This document shows positions 10,790-22,009 of a stretch of DNA of 64,000 bases, piece by piece (positions within the stretch are counted from its first letter, which is position 1; every line of letters begins with the position of its first letter). The translations under genes were made by a program, and so were the position numbers. The notes under the pieces were generated by a model. It had not been told where the DNA came from and searched no databases. It was given only the letters and a program-made list of their open reading frames with translations. Source of the stretch: Siderastrea radians (lineage: Eukaryota; Cnidaria; Anthozoa; Scleractinia; Rhizangiidae); NCBI GenBank assembly GCA_964017195.1, contig OZ024898.1, positions 5,853,482 to 5,917,481 of the forward strand, in the 5' to 3' direction.

Positions 10790-11260
10790 TTAGATACCCG
10801 GCCACTTATTTACATATCTCTCAACGCTTTAATGAGCGAGGCATAAAGAAACAAAAGGATCCATTCAAATTCAATGAGACGCAAATAAGTGGTGTCTGGT
10901 TTGATGAGACCCAAAACAGCTCTATTTTTTCTCCTACTTGTTCTTTCTTACTGTAAGTCTTGGAAGTTTCGAAAAGATCCGCCTTACTGCCGAACAATAA
11001 CATTTTGAGGCGATTTGCAACAAAAACACTGCATTCGCGGGAGCAATCAAGTCACTATGCGGTAAATGTCCCCGGGACAGTTATAAGTCAAAATAGGGTG
11101 TTTTGTCCGCGAAAAAAGAGGTTTTTAAAAATTTCAGACAGGTTTTAAGTTTAGAATCGTTTTTTGTACACATCAGACTCTCAAAAAACCGAAGGAAAAA
11201 ATTTCGTGTCAAATACTTTTCAAGTTTTGTGTGCGCAATGCAAGAGTCACTACAATGATT
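10790..11260. other. Intergenic stretch upstream of the cysteine-rich gene
   Basis: No coding feature is supported. The sequence leads into the TATA-like element at 11267. Confidence 0.4.
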
Positions 11261-11266
11261 TATGGT

Positions 11267-11273
11267 TATAAAA
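11267..11273 (+). promoter_or_regulatory. TATA-like box, 5' block copy 1
   Basis: TTATAAAA followed by CTGGGAT is conserved at the corresponding place in copy 2 (26999). The 5'-exon-like block begins within about 100 bases downstream in both. The position and its conservation fit a TATA box, but no transcription start is demonstrated. Confidence 0.4.
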
Positions 11274-11299
11274 CTGGGATTAACATGTTATTTTAAGAT

Positions 11300-11552
11300 T
11301 CTCTTGCTCCTATTGTCCAAGCTGCCCTGGTTTTCTTTGAGCATCCTTGCCCCAAGAAATGCTAAGTTCTGATTGGTGTAATTCTCAAAGGCTATTCATT
11401 TTGTTCGCATTCCTTAACGCGACGTCGCTCTTCAAAAGAGTCAAAGCGTCTTTTCGATGCTCAGTCAACGCTTCAGCTCTGATTAAAAAAAAAAACGGAG
11501 GCGTTTCCACTCTAGGACTAAGTGCATCAACTGAGTTCACACGACTTCTGAG
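11300..11552 (+). other. Probable non-coding 5' exon (copy 1)
   Basis: The block ends at CTTCTGAG|GTAAGA, a consensus donor shared with 27277 and, before transposon insertion, with 3691. Frames inside differ between copies by indels, so it is read as untranslated. The next acceptor-like site in the same orientation is TATGACAG at 13566-13575, 14 bases before the signal-peptide ATG. I infer that this block is the 5' UTR exon of the cysteine-rich gene. The start coordinate is approximate. Confidence 0.4.
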
Positions 11553-12510
11553 GTAAGAGCGTTACTTCTTTTTCTGGGGGAAGGTATGTAAGAATTAAAG
11601 GTATATCCTAGCTGGAATCCAACCTTCTCTGATGGCTTTCGTGTACTTTGCACGGTTATCGGTGAACGCCCTGCGCTGGACACTAATCAACGTTCGTCTC
11701 GATGCCCGCAAAAAATTCGAAATATCGCTTCTGAATGTTTGAAATGCCAACCTGAGTCCAGACTTCCACTGGGTAGCGAAAAGGTTCGCACGTAAGCCGC
11801 AAAAAATTGGCTTTCATGATCAGTTGATCACGCTTTTAGCTGGAGAGACCGCTATTAATAACAGTTTTAATTTATTCCCGCGGCATAAAACCACTGCGAA
11901 ATGGGGTTAATATTTTGGGTCTGTGGGGTTTTTTCCTTAAGCGTCACCATTCAATGGAAAGGTATCGGAGTACTACTTTCCAGTGGGATTCTTCACTGTT
12001 TAACTTTTCATGCAAGAATCAATGTTCAAGCTATATTGCAGCAACAAAAGCATATTTTGCATGTGCTTGACCTGTGATTACGGTGCGCATGATAACTTCG
12101 AGGACGACGATGGGACAGAATCAAATATATGGAGCGTATAGACATGACATTTTCACCTCTTAAGCTCTCTATCAGAAAAAAAAATCCTAAAATGAACGCC
12201 ACTTACTGCGGTTAACTGAAAACTATTCCTTTCAAAGTGGACTTCATTAAAGTCGAACGGGCATCGAGAGAATAATACAACGACTGACAGGAGCTTCCCT
12301 TGGGAACCTCCGAAAGTAGCGCCTTTAGAATAATAATAGGTTAGAAGCAAATTACATTATTCATTTCACGTACTTTGAAGCTGCAGAACATAATTTGTTT
12401 GTGAGTCAATTTAATTTCTTTGATCATCTTGCTTTACCTGAGTGTCGTGGAAAACTTTTAATGGAAAATAAACGTTTTTATACCTGAGTTGTCAAACTTT
12501 ACTTCCTTAA
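11553..12510 (+). other. Intron-like block, copy 1
   Basis: Homologous to 4502-5070 (partial) and 27278-28243. It is interrupted on its 3' side by the 12511-13156 element; the homology continues from 13161 to about 13518 and is matched by 32105-32470. Confidence 0.55.
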
Positions 12511-13156
12511 GGTGATTCCATCGAAAAAGAAGTTGTAATGAGAATTTGCTGAAACTTTGCACAGTTACTAATTACACCTAGCACATTAAAAAAATAAAAT
12601 AAAAAGATGGGGTCACCGTGTCCGATTTCACGCTACGGGGCTGTAGTATATAGGTACTTTGCTATCTTTAGACAGCAATATTAAAAAACCTATCCTTGTA
12701 CTAGAGACATCCATTACTTCAACAAAGTTATTACTAGCAATGAAATATAAGCATTATTCTTATGATAGAGGAACAACGTTACAGTAAAACGTCTTAAAAT
12801 TGCCGAAACAACTAAACTACTTTGAAATAATAGGCAAATCGAGCGTCTGCACGGTTGCAGTGAAACGCCTAAAATCTGACTGTAACAGTGAATCAACCGG
12901 AATATTTCAAAATTGAATAATGAAAAATTCTTCAAATTTGAATATATCATGTAAAGTCGTATTTTCCTTAAATAAATGGAATAAAAAAGTGGGGTCACCG
13001 AGTTCGTTTGGGAGAAAACGACCATTTATTTCTCTGAACCGCTCAGCTTCCATAGGAAACCTATCAAGTTCCGAACGCGCGCGCGCTCGTGCGCGCGCTA
13101 ATCACGCAAAAAATGATGCGCAGAAAGGATGCGCAATGCAATTGAATGGAATCACC
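12511..13156. mobile_element. 646-bp TTAA-flanked TIR element
   Basis: The ends GGTGATTCCAT and ATGGAATCACC are inverted repeats, flanked by TTAA at 12507-12510 and 13157-13160. TTAA duplications are made by piggyBac- and Kolobok-type transposases. Internal direct repeats (AAAGTGGGGTCACCG near 12985 and AAAGATGGGGTCACCG near 12603) are present, with no transposase frame. Excising it gives a sequence that aligns base for base with copy 2 after removal of that copy's own insertion. Confidence 0.8.
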
Positions 13157-13575
13157 TTAATAAGGAATGTTAGGCAAGACAAATCGGCCAACTCAACAAT
13201 CTGAGCGCGGCTTCGGTGTTGAAAAATCCGCTAAACATCTAAAAACTAAACTGAAGAATGTGATTTCAAATCTACACCGTCCATGAAATCGAATGAATTA
13301 TGTCGCCGCTATTAAAAACTAGCAACGAAGTGGACTTCTTATTCAAAAATGTCAAAAAGTTCGAGTGAGTTCCATTCGTACTCGCTCTATTTGAAGATTT
13401 GTTTCCTCCAGTCCTTAGCAATTTTAGGAGAATGGAGATCCTAGCGTCGACGGGTATGCATGGAACCCAAAATTGAAATAAACAAAATTAAAATATGAAC
13501 GGAACATTCTACAGCTAAAAAAGCTTAAGTATTCTCTTTGCTATAACACTTACTTCAATCGGTTTTATATGACAG

Positions 13576-13656
13576 GAAAACAACAAGAAATGAAGATGTA
13601 CCTCGGGGTGTTTATCTTGGTGTGTATCACTTTTGGAGTTGTCGTAACTGACGAAG
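13576..13656 (+). CDS. Signal-peptide exon of cysteine-rich secreted gene
   Basis: The ATG at 13590 opens MKMYLGVFILVCITFGVVVT, a basic start followed by a long hydrophobic core: a typical secretory signal peptide. The exon ends ..GACGAAG|GTAATA in phase 1, matching the phase-1 acceptors of all downstream module exons. An acceptor-like TATGACAG ends at 13575, implying a separate 5' UTR exon. A second Met lies two codons in. Cleavage is likely after the VVVT/DE region. Confidence 0.75.
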
Positions 13657-16600
13657 GTAATAAAATTATAACATCTTATTTAATTATTTGTCACTCTTAT
13701 ATGGCCTCTGAGGCGGACCATTTATTGCAATGAAACTTAGAGAAGTCCTTCCTCTAAAACCGACGCTTGTTAAGTGATTACGAACAGATTAGCTCTAAGA
13801 TTTTACCTTTCAGCATTTAGCGCTTAGCTTTTTAGTTTTATGCAGTGTATGTCCCGCTAACGTCGATTGTTGCTTTTCAGCAACATTTCTCACTCATTTT
13901 CTCACTCATTCCCTCAGTTCAAAGCTTTGTTGTAAGTTTTGCTCCTTACAGAACTCTTTTAAGGTTTGAACACCATTTTGTGTTGCTTTATTTGTGGACC
14001 TTGAGCTTTTATCCCGTATCAGTTGTTCAATTTCTTTTTCTGTTCGGACTTGAATGCGTGTCGCGGCCATGACAGAGAAAAAATTATATCAGTTTTGATG
14101 CTAGGCCTAGCTACAAAAATCCCGAAAAATGGCCTACAAATCTTTCCAGAATTTTTCCCAAAATGTTCTAACATTTTCCGGCTTCACCTTTAAAAATCCC
14201 ATAAAAACTCCTAAAAATCTCTAAAAATCCTGTGATATTAAAAAATACTGGTGACCTGTGGTGAAAATTCCATGGCTTTGGTAGGCTTTCAGGTGCTAGC
14301 GCCCCAGTCTCAGCCAAATCAACAAGGCGAACAAGCTCTGCTGAGCCCGCCATTTTGAACTCACTGACAGAGAGGGGTGCTGGGTTATGGGTAAAACCAC
14401 TGACAGATACTGTGAGGGAGGATCAAAACATTTCAAACAAAGGCTTCGGGATCGCTTGTGACTAAACTTTTCCAAGTTTCAAGCTTTTTTGTAACAAATA
14501 AACAAAAAAACCTTGAAAATATTCACCAAAATCTCTAAAAATCCCTTCAAATCTCTAAAAATCCTATAGTTTTCTAAAAGTCCCGTGAAGCTCTAAAAAT
14601 CCCGAAAAAAGTCCGGATTATTGTAGCTAGGCTTACTTGATGCGGATGGACACAAACGTTGCCGCGGTTTCAAGGCGCACAACCTGGTCACGTGCAAGTC
14701 AAAAGTTCAATTTGTTGTTTCCCTAGGGAGTTAGACTGTTTTGACCCATGGCACGTGACACGTTCTTGTCCAATCAAAAAAGGCGTTTGAGTGGGGAGGT
14801 ATAACGAATTTCTTTTTTTTTTTGTAGACATAGAGAGAGGCGCGATCAAATGCCCGAGCTGCGTTGCTTACAACAAGACTTTAGGGGACGCATTATCTGC
14901 TTGTGATGGTCGAGTCAAGTATGAAAACTGCAGCGAAGACAACCCGATATGCGAGATTGTGACAGATAAGGTTGGCGATGAAGTGGTTGTCTACCGCTAT
15001 TGTTCTGATAAGGAAAGCTACGAGGAATACAGAGACGATTGTGAGGAAGACGATGATTGTGCAAACGGCTTTTGTACGGAGTCTGGATGCATGGCTACTT
15101 TGCCAGGTATTTTACGGGGGTCTCTTCTGAAGGGGCTATTTCACGATTATTTTTATGTCTTGTCAAAAGTCTGGTTAAGGTGGCTCGATCGGGTTTTTGA
15201 GCGACGATACCTCTCAACTTTGAGCAACTAGCGTACCACATTGAACAACCCAATAGAAAATCGATCGTTACTGCTGACCTAGAGAAAGATGAAAGTTATA
15301 AATGAGGTAAGTTTCATCGAATTCGGAGTTACCATAGCAACGTAATGATGTCATCCCCCATTTTACATGAGAGCCGATTACTTTTCACCAAGAGATAATT
15401 CTGGAAAGCGCTCGACTGGATCTTCGACCTGACATATTTGTATTCACGTCTCCAAAATTTGAAGAATTTCTATGAGAGCGTTTTCGAGAAATTTTCGGGT
15501 GAAGTTTTAGGGTGTTAAAAAACAGCAAAAACAAAATGATTTTGATCTGTTATTGAAAAGTATGCCCACAAAGGCTTGATGAAATAACATTTTGGTTTTA
15601 AATGAATGTTATATCGTCTAATTACTTTGTGTGAAAATTTCGGGGAAATCGTGCCGTTTGATTTTTAGAAACGTTGGTTTGAATATGAACTTGTTTAGTG
15701 TGTTACTGGGCTTTTTTATCAAAAATTTACACTACACTTATTAAAATGGTTATGAATTAAAAAGCGGTAGATGAATTTTTTTATATCTTTGTCCTCAAGG
15801 AGAATAATCAATATTCAATACAATCCCAGCGTTTCAAATTCATTGAAACGTTATAAAGCTGTCAATTTTGAGCCAAGACTCAGGAAAATATTGGACTGAT
15901 TTTCACGCCAGTGGCTTGTTGCTCTCATTATGCATCTCCATTGTTTTAAATCGGCGTGCAATTGTAAATTTCACTACATCATGAATTCATATAACGCTTG
16001 ATTGCTTTCCGAAGATGTTCCGAAAACGTGCTGAGACTGGGATAAGATTGTGGGAGACCCACGTCTACTGACCTGTTTAAATTTTTCGTTGACTCCTTGC
16101 CATAAGAATCTGGAACACTGACTGAGCACAGCAGCTTTCCGTTTGCGCTCTCTGCTAACCGAAGCTTGCGCTTTCTGCTAACCTTGAGGTTTGCACTCAC
16201 TGCTGTCAGCCTGTCCATTGTTATTGTAATGCTAACCTGGTACATTAGCACGTTTTTCGGAACATCTTCGGAAAGCAATCAAGCGTTATATGAATTCATG
16301 ATGTACTGAAGTTTACAATTGCACGCCTATTCGAAACAATGGAGATGCATAATAAGAGCAACAAGCCACTGGCGTAAAATTCAGTCCAATAATTTCCTGA
16401 GTTTAGGCTTCAGATTGATAGCCTTACAACGTTTCAATGAGTTTGAGACTCGGGGATTGTATTGATTATTGATTATTCTCCTTGAAAGCAAAGTTTTAAA
16501 AAAAATCATCTACCGCTTTTTAATTCATAATCATTTTAATAAGTGTAGGGTCGATTTTTGATAAAAAAGCCGCGTAACACACTTAACCAGTTCATATTCA

Positions 16601-19600
16601 AGCCAACGTTTCTAAAAATCAAATGGAACGATTTCCCCGAAATTTTCACACAAAGTAATTAGATGACATAACATTCATTTAAAACTAAAATGTTGTTTCA
16701 TCAAGTCGCTGTGGACATACTTTTCAATAGCAGTTCAAAATTATTTTGTTTTTGTTGTTTTTTAACACCTTCAAACTTCACCCGAACATTTCTCGAAAAC
16801 TCTCTCATAGAAATTCTTCAAATTTTGTAGACGTGAAGACAAATATGTCAGGTCGAAGATCCAGTCGAGCGCTTCCCAGGATTATCTCTTGGTGACAAGT
16901 AATTAGCTCTCATGTAAAATGGGGGATGACGTCATTACGTTGCTATGGTAACTCCGATTTCGATGAAACGTACCTCATGCAAAACTTTCATCTTTTTCTA
17001 GGTCAGCAGTAACGATCGATTTTCTATTGGGTTGTTCACTGTGGTACACTAGTTGCTTAAAGTTGAGAGGTATCGTCACTCAAAAACTCGATCGAGCCAC
17101 CTTAAGTCAAATCTCCAAGAAGAAGAAATGCATGAATTATTGAAAGAGAACAAAACGTAACATAATAAAGCGGCCAGATTTTTTCAAGTTGTAATTCGTT
17201 TCATCCTAATCATCGGTGGCCAACTGAGGCACTTTTTTAAAGCTTTAGTGCCAGCACTAGTAGAGAAGTTTTATACAAAACTGGCTAAACGTTTGGATTT
17301 CCATCAACAAAAGCATGTCTTTTGGCTTCTTAAATTAATCAACATTAAAAATTGGTGACTCAGTCTCTTTAATTAAACTTTTGACGCGGGTTAGTCGAAA
17401 TTAAACTTCACGTAGTCACTCCTTTCTCAAAGACCGATGCTCATTAAGTGATCAAGATAACAATATCTTCTTGCCTAGTTTTAGCTCTGGCTCGATGCTT
17501 AGCTTTTAGCTGTTGATTGGCTTTCAGCTTTTTTTCGCTTTTTGGTACTCTTTTAGCTTTTGACTTTTAGCTTTTTGGTCCTAGCTTTCAGATCTCAGCC
17601 TTAAGATTTTCGACGTTTTAGCTGTTTTAGCTTTTAGCTATTTGCTTTTAGCTTTTATTTGCTTTTAACCTTTAAATTTAGTTTTTCGCTTTCATCTTTG
17701 ATCCAGTAGCTTTTAGCCTTGAGGGTGACGCACCGCCAATGTATCCACTGAATTTTACGTCGACGTTTTGCTTTTCAGGAATATTTCAATGTCCAGTCTG
17801 CAGCGCTTCAGGAGAGAATGCAATGGCCGACTGCGACAACCAAATCAAGTATGAGATTTGCAACCGAGACAAGCCGATATGCGAGTTGGTGAAGAAAAGA
17901 GCCCCGTTTAGCGGAAAACTAAGGGTAGCTCGCCTTTGCTCTGATAAAGACGATTACGATTGGTTGAAACGAAAGTGTGAAAAGTCAGGAAACTGCCCAG
18001 AAAAAGGATACTGCACAGAGTCAAGATGTATGGCTCGTTTGTCAGGTAATAACGGGTATATATCTAGTTATATTTAGGCTAGAGGCACCCAGTTAGGAGA
18101 TTTGCACAAATGCCCCCCTTAAGTCATTCATGGCGCAACAACTGTTTGAGAACTTTTTGCCGTCTTTTATAGAAGAAAGGGGGAAGAAGGAGCAAGAAAG
18201 TAACGGGGAAACGAGAAAATTGAAGATTTGAAGAGGACTGATTTTATTCCACAAGTCATCTTATAAAAGTGATATGCATTAAAAGACTGACTCTCGGGTC
18301 GATCTGTTCTAATTAGGTATTTTATGAAAGTAAGCTATCTTGGAAGTTATCTTGCTCACTCAGCAACTCATTCGTTGACTTCAATTCCTTTTTTTAGCTG
18401 ACAGTTCAAATCGCGCATTTCCCTAAAATAGTCTACTGGTATAAAGTATGTCCACACATACCCTTTTCAATGGCAGACATACCTACACACCCTTTCCAAA
18501 CCTCAGCAGACAGAAATGTAACAATGAATTTGCTCTGATTTAAATGTATTGTTTCAATGTAGAAACAAGAGAAGATACAGACAGGGGCGACGTTTTCAAA
18601 TGCCCGGCATGTGTGGCTTCTAACACCACCATCGAAGATGCAGTATCGGCTTAGCTTTCAGATCTCAGCCTTAAGCTTTTAGCTTTTAGCCGTCTTAGCT
18701 TTTGTTTGCTTTTAACCGTTAAGCTTTTGGCTTTTGGTTTTCATCTTTGATCTAGTAGCTTTAAGCCTTGAGGGTGACGCACCGCCGATGTATCCACTGA
18801 ATTTTATGTCGACTTTTTTGCTTTTCAGGAATATTTCAATGCCCAGTCTGCAGCGCTTCAGGAGAGAATGCAATGGCCGACTGCGACAACCAAATCAAGT
18901 ATGAGATTTGCAACCGAGACAAGCCGATATGCGAGTTGGTGAAGAAAAGAGCCCCTTTTAGCGGAAAACTAAGAGTAGCTCGTCTTTGCTCTGATAAAGA
19001 CGATTACGATTGGTTAAAACGAAAGTGTGAAAAGTCAGGAAACTGCCCAGAAAAAGGATACTGCACAGAGTCAAGATGTATGGCGCGTTTGTCAGGTATA
19101 CAGCTAGTTATATTTAGGCCATAGTCACCCAGTTAGGGGATTTAAGCAAAAGGTAGTTCCTTTTCGTTTCCACTTCTTTTCTTTAGAGCCTTTCTTCGGG
19201 GGGGGGGGGGGGCATTACGGTCAAACGCGACGTTTTTAGCACGTTTCAACGCTAAAACCCTCTTGTCTTAATCTTGAAGGGATTTCATTCGATAAACAAA
19301 TGCCCCCATTAGGAGCTTTTGAATGGGCATAGAAAACACGCTTGTTTCGCAGAACACTCCCTGCCCCCCCCCCCCCCTCCCGCCCTGCTCGTCTTGCAGG
19401 TTTTAAACCTCTTGCGGAAAATATATTGTTTTTCATTTTAATTTAAGGCTGGTTTCCATATGATCGCTGCGAAAAAACGTTCAGCAATCGTTGTGATCAT
19501 AAGGAAACTACACTTCAGCTATCATAGCGATCACAGCATTTCACAGCGATCGCTGAAGAGCGCTTTCCATATGATTGCAACCAATTCTCATCGTTTTTTG

Positions 19601-21135
19601 CAGCCGATCGCCTTTTAGACTTTCATCAAAGTGACCCCAGCCTTAAGATCGGAACGTTCTTTTGCGCATGCTCTTTGCTGGTCTTTCTGGTTTGGTTTAT
19701 TGTCGTTCCTAGAGCCTACGATCTGTTCGGTTAGCGATGGGATCGTAGGGCTTTCGTATCAGCCATTACCGGATGCCGTGATATTCACGACATCCGGTAG
19801 CGCATGTCTAACTCGCTAAGCTGCTATTGCCCTGCTCTACTCTCGTCCGTGGAGCTCTGGGCATGACAGTTATGACAACAACCGAGAAATTTGAATTACT
19901 ATCGATCGAGTCGTGGTGTTAGATCGACTGAAAGCTGTTCGGGACCCTCTAAATCTCCTGCAATTAGCGAAAAAACCTGGAGCTTTAAAAGGAACAAACT
20001 TAAGAAGCTGCCTTTCGTGCCGTAGTTGTTCAGAAGAACGATTGTCCCTGCATTTTGCTCACGGGTTTTGGATTTGTATCTTGCCTGAATAAAGGTATTG
20101 CATTTGCGTTATACTGAAATGTACAGTCATTCGTTTGGTTTCTGTTGTGTGAGAATATCAACTGTGTACTTATCGTTTCGCCACTAAACGCTACACTGTA
20201 TTACGATTTACCCCATCGCAAATTTCCAGAAACATTTGGAGCTCAAGTTTTTAAGCATCGACACCAAGAGCTCATCACAAACGTTGATCGGAGATAGTTA
20301 CATGTAAGTTTATTTATGGACAAGCTCTAGTTTTGTAGAAAATGCTGTAGTGAGGAACCGCCGACGCTGGCATTTAGGGACAATCTCTAACACTTTGAAT
20401 TCTTACGTGCCTAACCACACAGCAAAATTTGGTCGCTTAATCTGCCCTAAGCCACATTCTTTGCGTGGAAATTGATCAAGTTAATATATTAATTAATGCC
20501 CTGATTAATTCAATCGGAAATAAAACGTTATGCGTAGAAGCAAAAAATCTTTGCGTTATTGCGCATACAGTTTGAATGGGCCAATCGAAAAAAAAAACTT
20601 TGGCCGTTACCAGCGCTACACGAGACGTAATTGTAAAAAACCCGCGTAGTTCTGGAGATGAGAATGGTTTTGGTTCTACTAAATTAAGGTATTTACCTTC
20701 AAGTGGCCACCGCTAAAATTATTATCTTGTTACCTTAGAGGCTGAAAAATGAAATGCCAGATCCAGTACCTCTTTCCTTGGAAGGTTGGGGGGAGGTTGA
20801 GATGAAGTGAATGTGAGCCACGCTCACACAGGATTTCAGTAGTTTTAAGGGGGTAACATACACGAAGTCCGATAGGCACCTTCGTTCCTATGAGACTCTT
20901 CTTTCCAACCGACCTGTACAGTCTGCAACAAAATGAACAAATCACCAAACACCGTAATCTGCTGAGAAAAGTTGGGTCTGAGTTTCATTCACTGTAGCTT
21001 ATAAAACAATAATTAACAATAATAGACAATAATTAATAATTAGCAGTGATTAATTTAACTGGATCTTTTATTGCAATCAATCGTTGCCTGTGAATCTGCC
21101 TTAATAATCTTGTTTAATCAATTCCAGAAAACTGA
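13590..21135 (+). CDS. Secreted multi-module 10-cysteine (Ly6/uPAR-like) protein, gene span
   Basis: Exons read: 13590-13656 (signal peptide), 14828-15106, 17779-18045, 18829-19095, and possibly a short last exon 21128-21135. Each of the three large exons is one complete module with ten cysteines. The modules are symmetrical phase 1-1, so any number can be spliced in frame. The order CxxC, then single cysteines, ending C-x4-C, resembles the Ly6/uPAR three-finger family, although the family's adjacent CC near the end is split here. No GPI or transmembrane tail is visible, so the product is probably secreted. The Ly6/uPAR assignment is inference; it could be a lineage-specific cysteine-rich family. 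Confidence 0.6.
14102..14635. mobile_element. TIR element in intron 1 with CTAAAAATC repeats
   Basis: The ends TAGGCCTAGCTACAA and TTGTAGCTAGGCTTA are inverted repeats. Clusters of the motif TCTCTAAAAATCC occur in both halves (14110-14240 and 14515-14610). It lies wholly within the intron between the signal-peptide exon and the first module exon. There is no transposase. Confidence 0.65.
14828..15106 (+). CDS. Cysteine module exon 1
   Basis: It is bounded by TTTTTTTTTGTAG and TTGCCAG|GTATTT, is 279 bases long and is phase 1 at both ends. The 93-residue module begins near KCPSC and has ten cysteines in the order C-x2-C, C, C, C, C, C-x5-C-x5-C-x4-C, with a very acidic segment (DDCEEDDDC). It shares a framework with the 17779 and 18829 modules (KYEXC, PICEXV, CSDK, CTESXCMA) but is strongly diverged from them, so it is an older duplicate. 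Reading continues past the donor to 15231 with no module features, which supports splicing at 15106. Confidence 0.75.
15179..17101. mobile_element. 1.9-kb foldback element with arms of about 0.85 kb, TTAA-flanked
   Basis: Arm 15179 to about 16032 is mirrored by about 16250-17101. The ends are GGTGGCTCGATCG and CGATCGAGCCACC, flanked by TTAA at 15175-15178 and 17102-17105. The arms are about 90 percent alike by eye, and only about 220 bases of loop (16032-16250) are unpaired. It sits in the intron between module exons 1 and 2. The frame 15979-16278 on the minus strand spans the arm/loop and shows no family signature. It is non-autonomous; a piggyBac- or Kolobok-type TTAA transposase is presumed. 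Confidence 0.85.
17460..17720 (+). repeat. Degenerate (AGCTTTT)n tract, copy 1
   Basis: TTTAGCTTTTAGCTTTTTGG-type units repeat irregularly before the module-2 exon. A shorter version precedes module 3 (18652-18760). The tract forms a long pyrimidine-rich region upstream of the acceptor, and its repetitive nature probably promoted the local exon duplication. Confidence 0.7.
17779..18045 (+). CDS. Cysteine module exon 2
   Basis: It lies between GCTTTTCAG and TTGTCAG|GTAATA, is 267 bases long and is phase 1-1. The 89-residue module has ten cysteines (start FQCPVC, end CTESRCMARLSG) and is more basic than module 1. It is almost identical to the exon at 18829-19095, differing by only a few mostly silent bases, so the two arose by very recent tandem duplication. 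Confidence 0.8.
18563..18651 (+). pseudogene. Truncated cysteine module exon
   Basis: After an acceptor-like TTCAATGTAG, a phase-1 frame reads into a module start (FKCPACVASNTTIEDAVSA), resembling module 1 (CVAYNKTLGDALSA) rather than module 2. The similarity stops at 18651, where sequence matching 17582 begins. A stop (TAG) follows at 18652-18654. The 3' half of this module was replaced by the duplicated intron plus exon block. If spliced in, it would terminate the protein. Confidence 0.7.
18652..19140 (+). repeat. Tandem duplicate of 17582-18110
   Basis: The TAGCTTTCAGATCTCAGCC start, the pyrimidine tract, the module exon and the following ATATTTAGG..CACCCAGTTAGG intron start are repeated from 17582-18110. 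The duplication junction cuts through the module exon at 18563-18651. Confidence 0.85.
18829..19095 (+). CDS. Cysteine module exon 3, recent copy of module 2
   Basis: It has the same length, phase 1-1 boundaries and almost the same sequence as 17779-18045, including all ten cysteines. The encoded 89 residues appear identical apart from silent changes. Because exon phases match, inclusion simply adds a second identical module. Confidence 0.8.
19447..19642. mobile_element. 196-bp GGCTGG MITE with TTAA duplication
   Basis: It begins GGCTGGTTTCCATATGATCG like the element at 3124-3336, and ends CCAGCC. TTAA is present on both sides (19443-19446, 19643-19646). The internal ATCGCTGAAG/CTTCAGC repeats can pair. 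A long poly-C/poly-G run lies nearby (19198-19213, 19365-19377). Confidence 0.75.
19650..21120. other. Intron or intergenic stretch, with a short hairpin
   Basis: No exon with a phase-1 cysteine module is visible. A perfect-arm hairpin, TACCGGATG and CATCCGGTA, lies at 19767-19799. Other sequence is AT-rich and unassigned. Confidence 0.4.
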
Positions 21136-21290
21136 CTCCGGGTCCCGGCAGCAGTTCAAGGATTGTGACGAGGGCAAAAATGCTGATCCAGTCAAGTAGA
21201 AAGTTAAAACTGTTTTGTTGTTGTCAGTTTTAAATGTACTTTTAGGCTTCGTTTGTTGTGAATAAAAATGTTACTGCCGTTGAACAGTTA
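21128..21290 (+). other. Possible terminal exon and polyadenylation site of the cysteine-rich gene
   Basis: TCAATTCCAG ends at 21127. In phase 1 the following bases give two codons and a stop (TGA at 21133-21135), and an AATAAA signal lies at 21261-21266. This would close the gene after the last module with no anchor. It is the only phase-compatible acceptor with a nearby poly(A) signal that I found, but such short signals occur by chance. Confidence 0.3.
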
Positions 21291-21299
21291 AATGGTTTG

Positions 21300-22000
21300 G
21301 TTTATTAGCGACTTAAGGACGGTGCCTCCTTTTGTTACTGCGCATACGTTCTGCGCACCTCGGGTCCGGTCTGAGATAATCGGGCTTCTTAAGGTATTTG
21401 CCTACCAAGGGACCGGTCAATAAGTCTAGGGGAAGGGTGGGCCGGAGTGTTTGGAAAAGTGATTGCCCAAAAAGGCATGACCTACCCCCCACAGTTACGT
21501 GGGCATAAATTCTGCTGACCCACCCCAAATTATCGGCTGAAAATAACATGACCCACCCCCCCCCCCCCAGGTCACGGCATCACTTTATCATGTTGTTAGT
21601 CCATATCTTCTTTTAATTAATTATTTAAGTGGACTTCACATGTTAAACATGTACATGTAAAACTACTATACTATAATATGCAATAATTTACAGTTACAGC
21701 GGTAGTGGTTACCATTAATATTGAAATGACCACTTAGGTACTATGCAGTGCGAGGAGGAAAGAGTTCATTTTTAACACGGAAATATTTTATCGATATACA
21801 GGGCTTTCAGTGACATTTTAAAGTCAGTCAGTTAGTTAGTCATGTACTTATTATTTTTAATGTAATCTATAGGTAGGTGTCCCCAATTAGCTCCTTCATT
21901 GAAGATGCTAAAAGATGAGACAGAAATAAAGTTATTGTTATTATTATTATTTTAAAGTACTGGATTCATAGGTAAACCAAGCGGACGTAATAGGCCTATA
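21300..22000. other. Non-coding, repeat fragments
   Basis: Contains a C-run (21558-21569), TGACCCACCCC motifs (21480, 21523, 21550) that recur near 26424 and 26456, and a (TTATTA)n tract ending 21952. No gene is seen. Confidence 0.4.
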
Positions 22001-22009
22001 TAGATTGTG

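Noticed and set aside
15979..16278. 99-codon minus-strand frame in the 15179-17101 foldback
   Set aside because: It spans arm and loop of the hairpin, so its ends are mirrored sequence; no protein family features.
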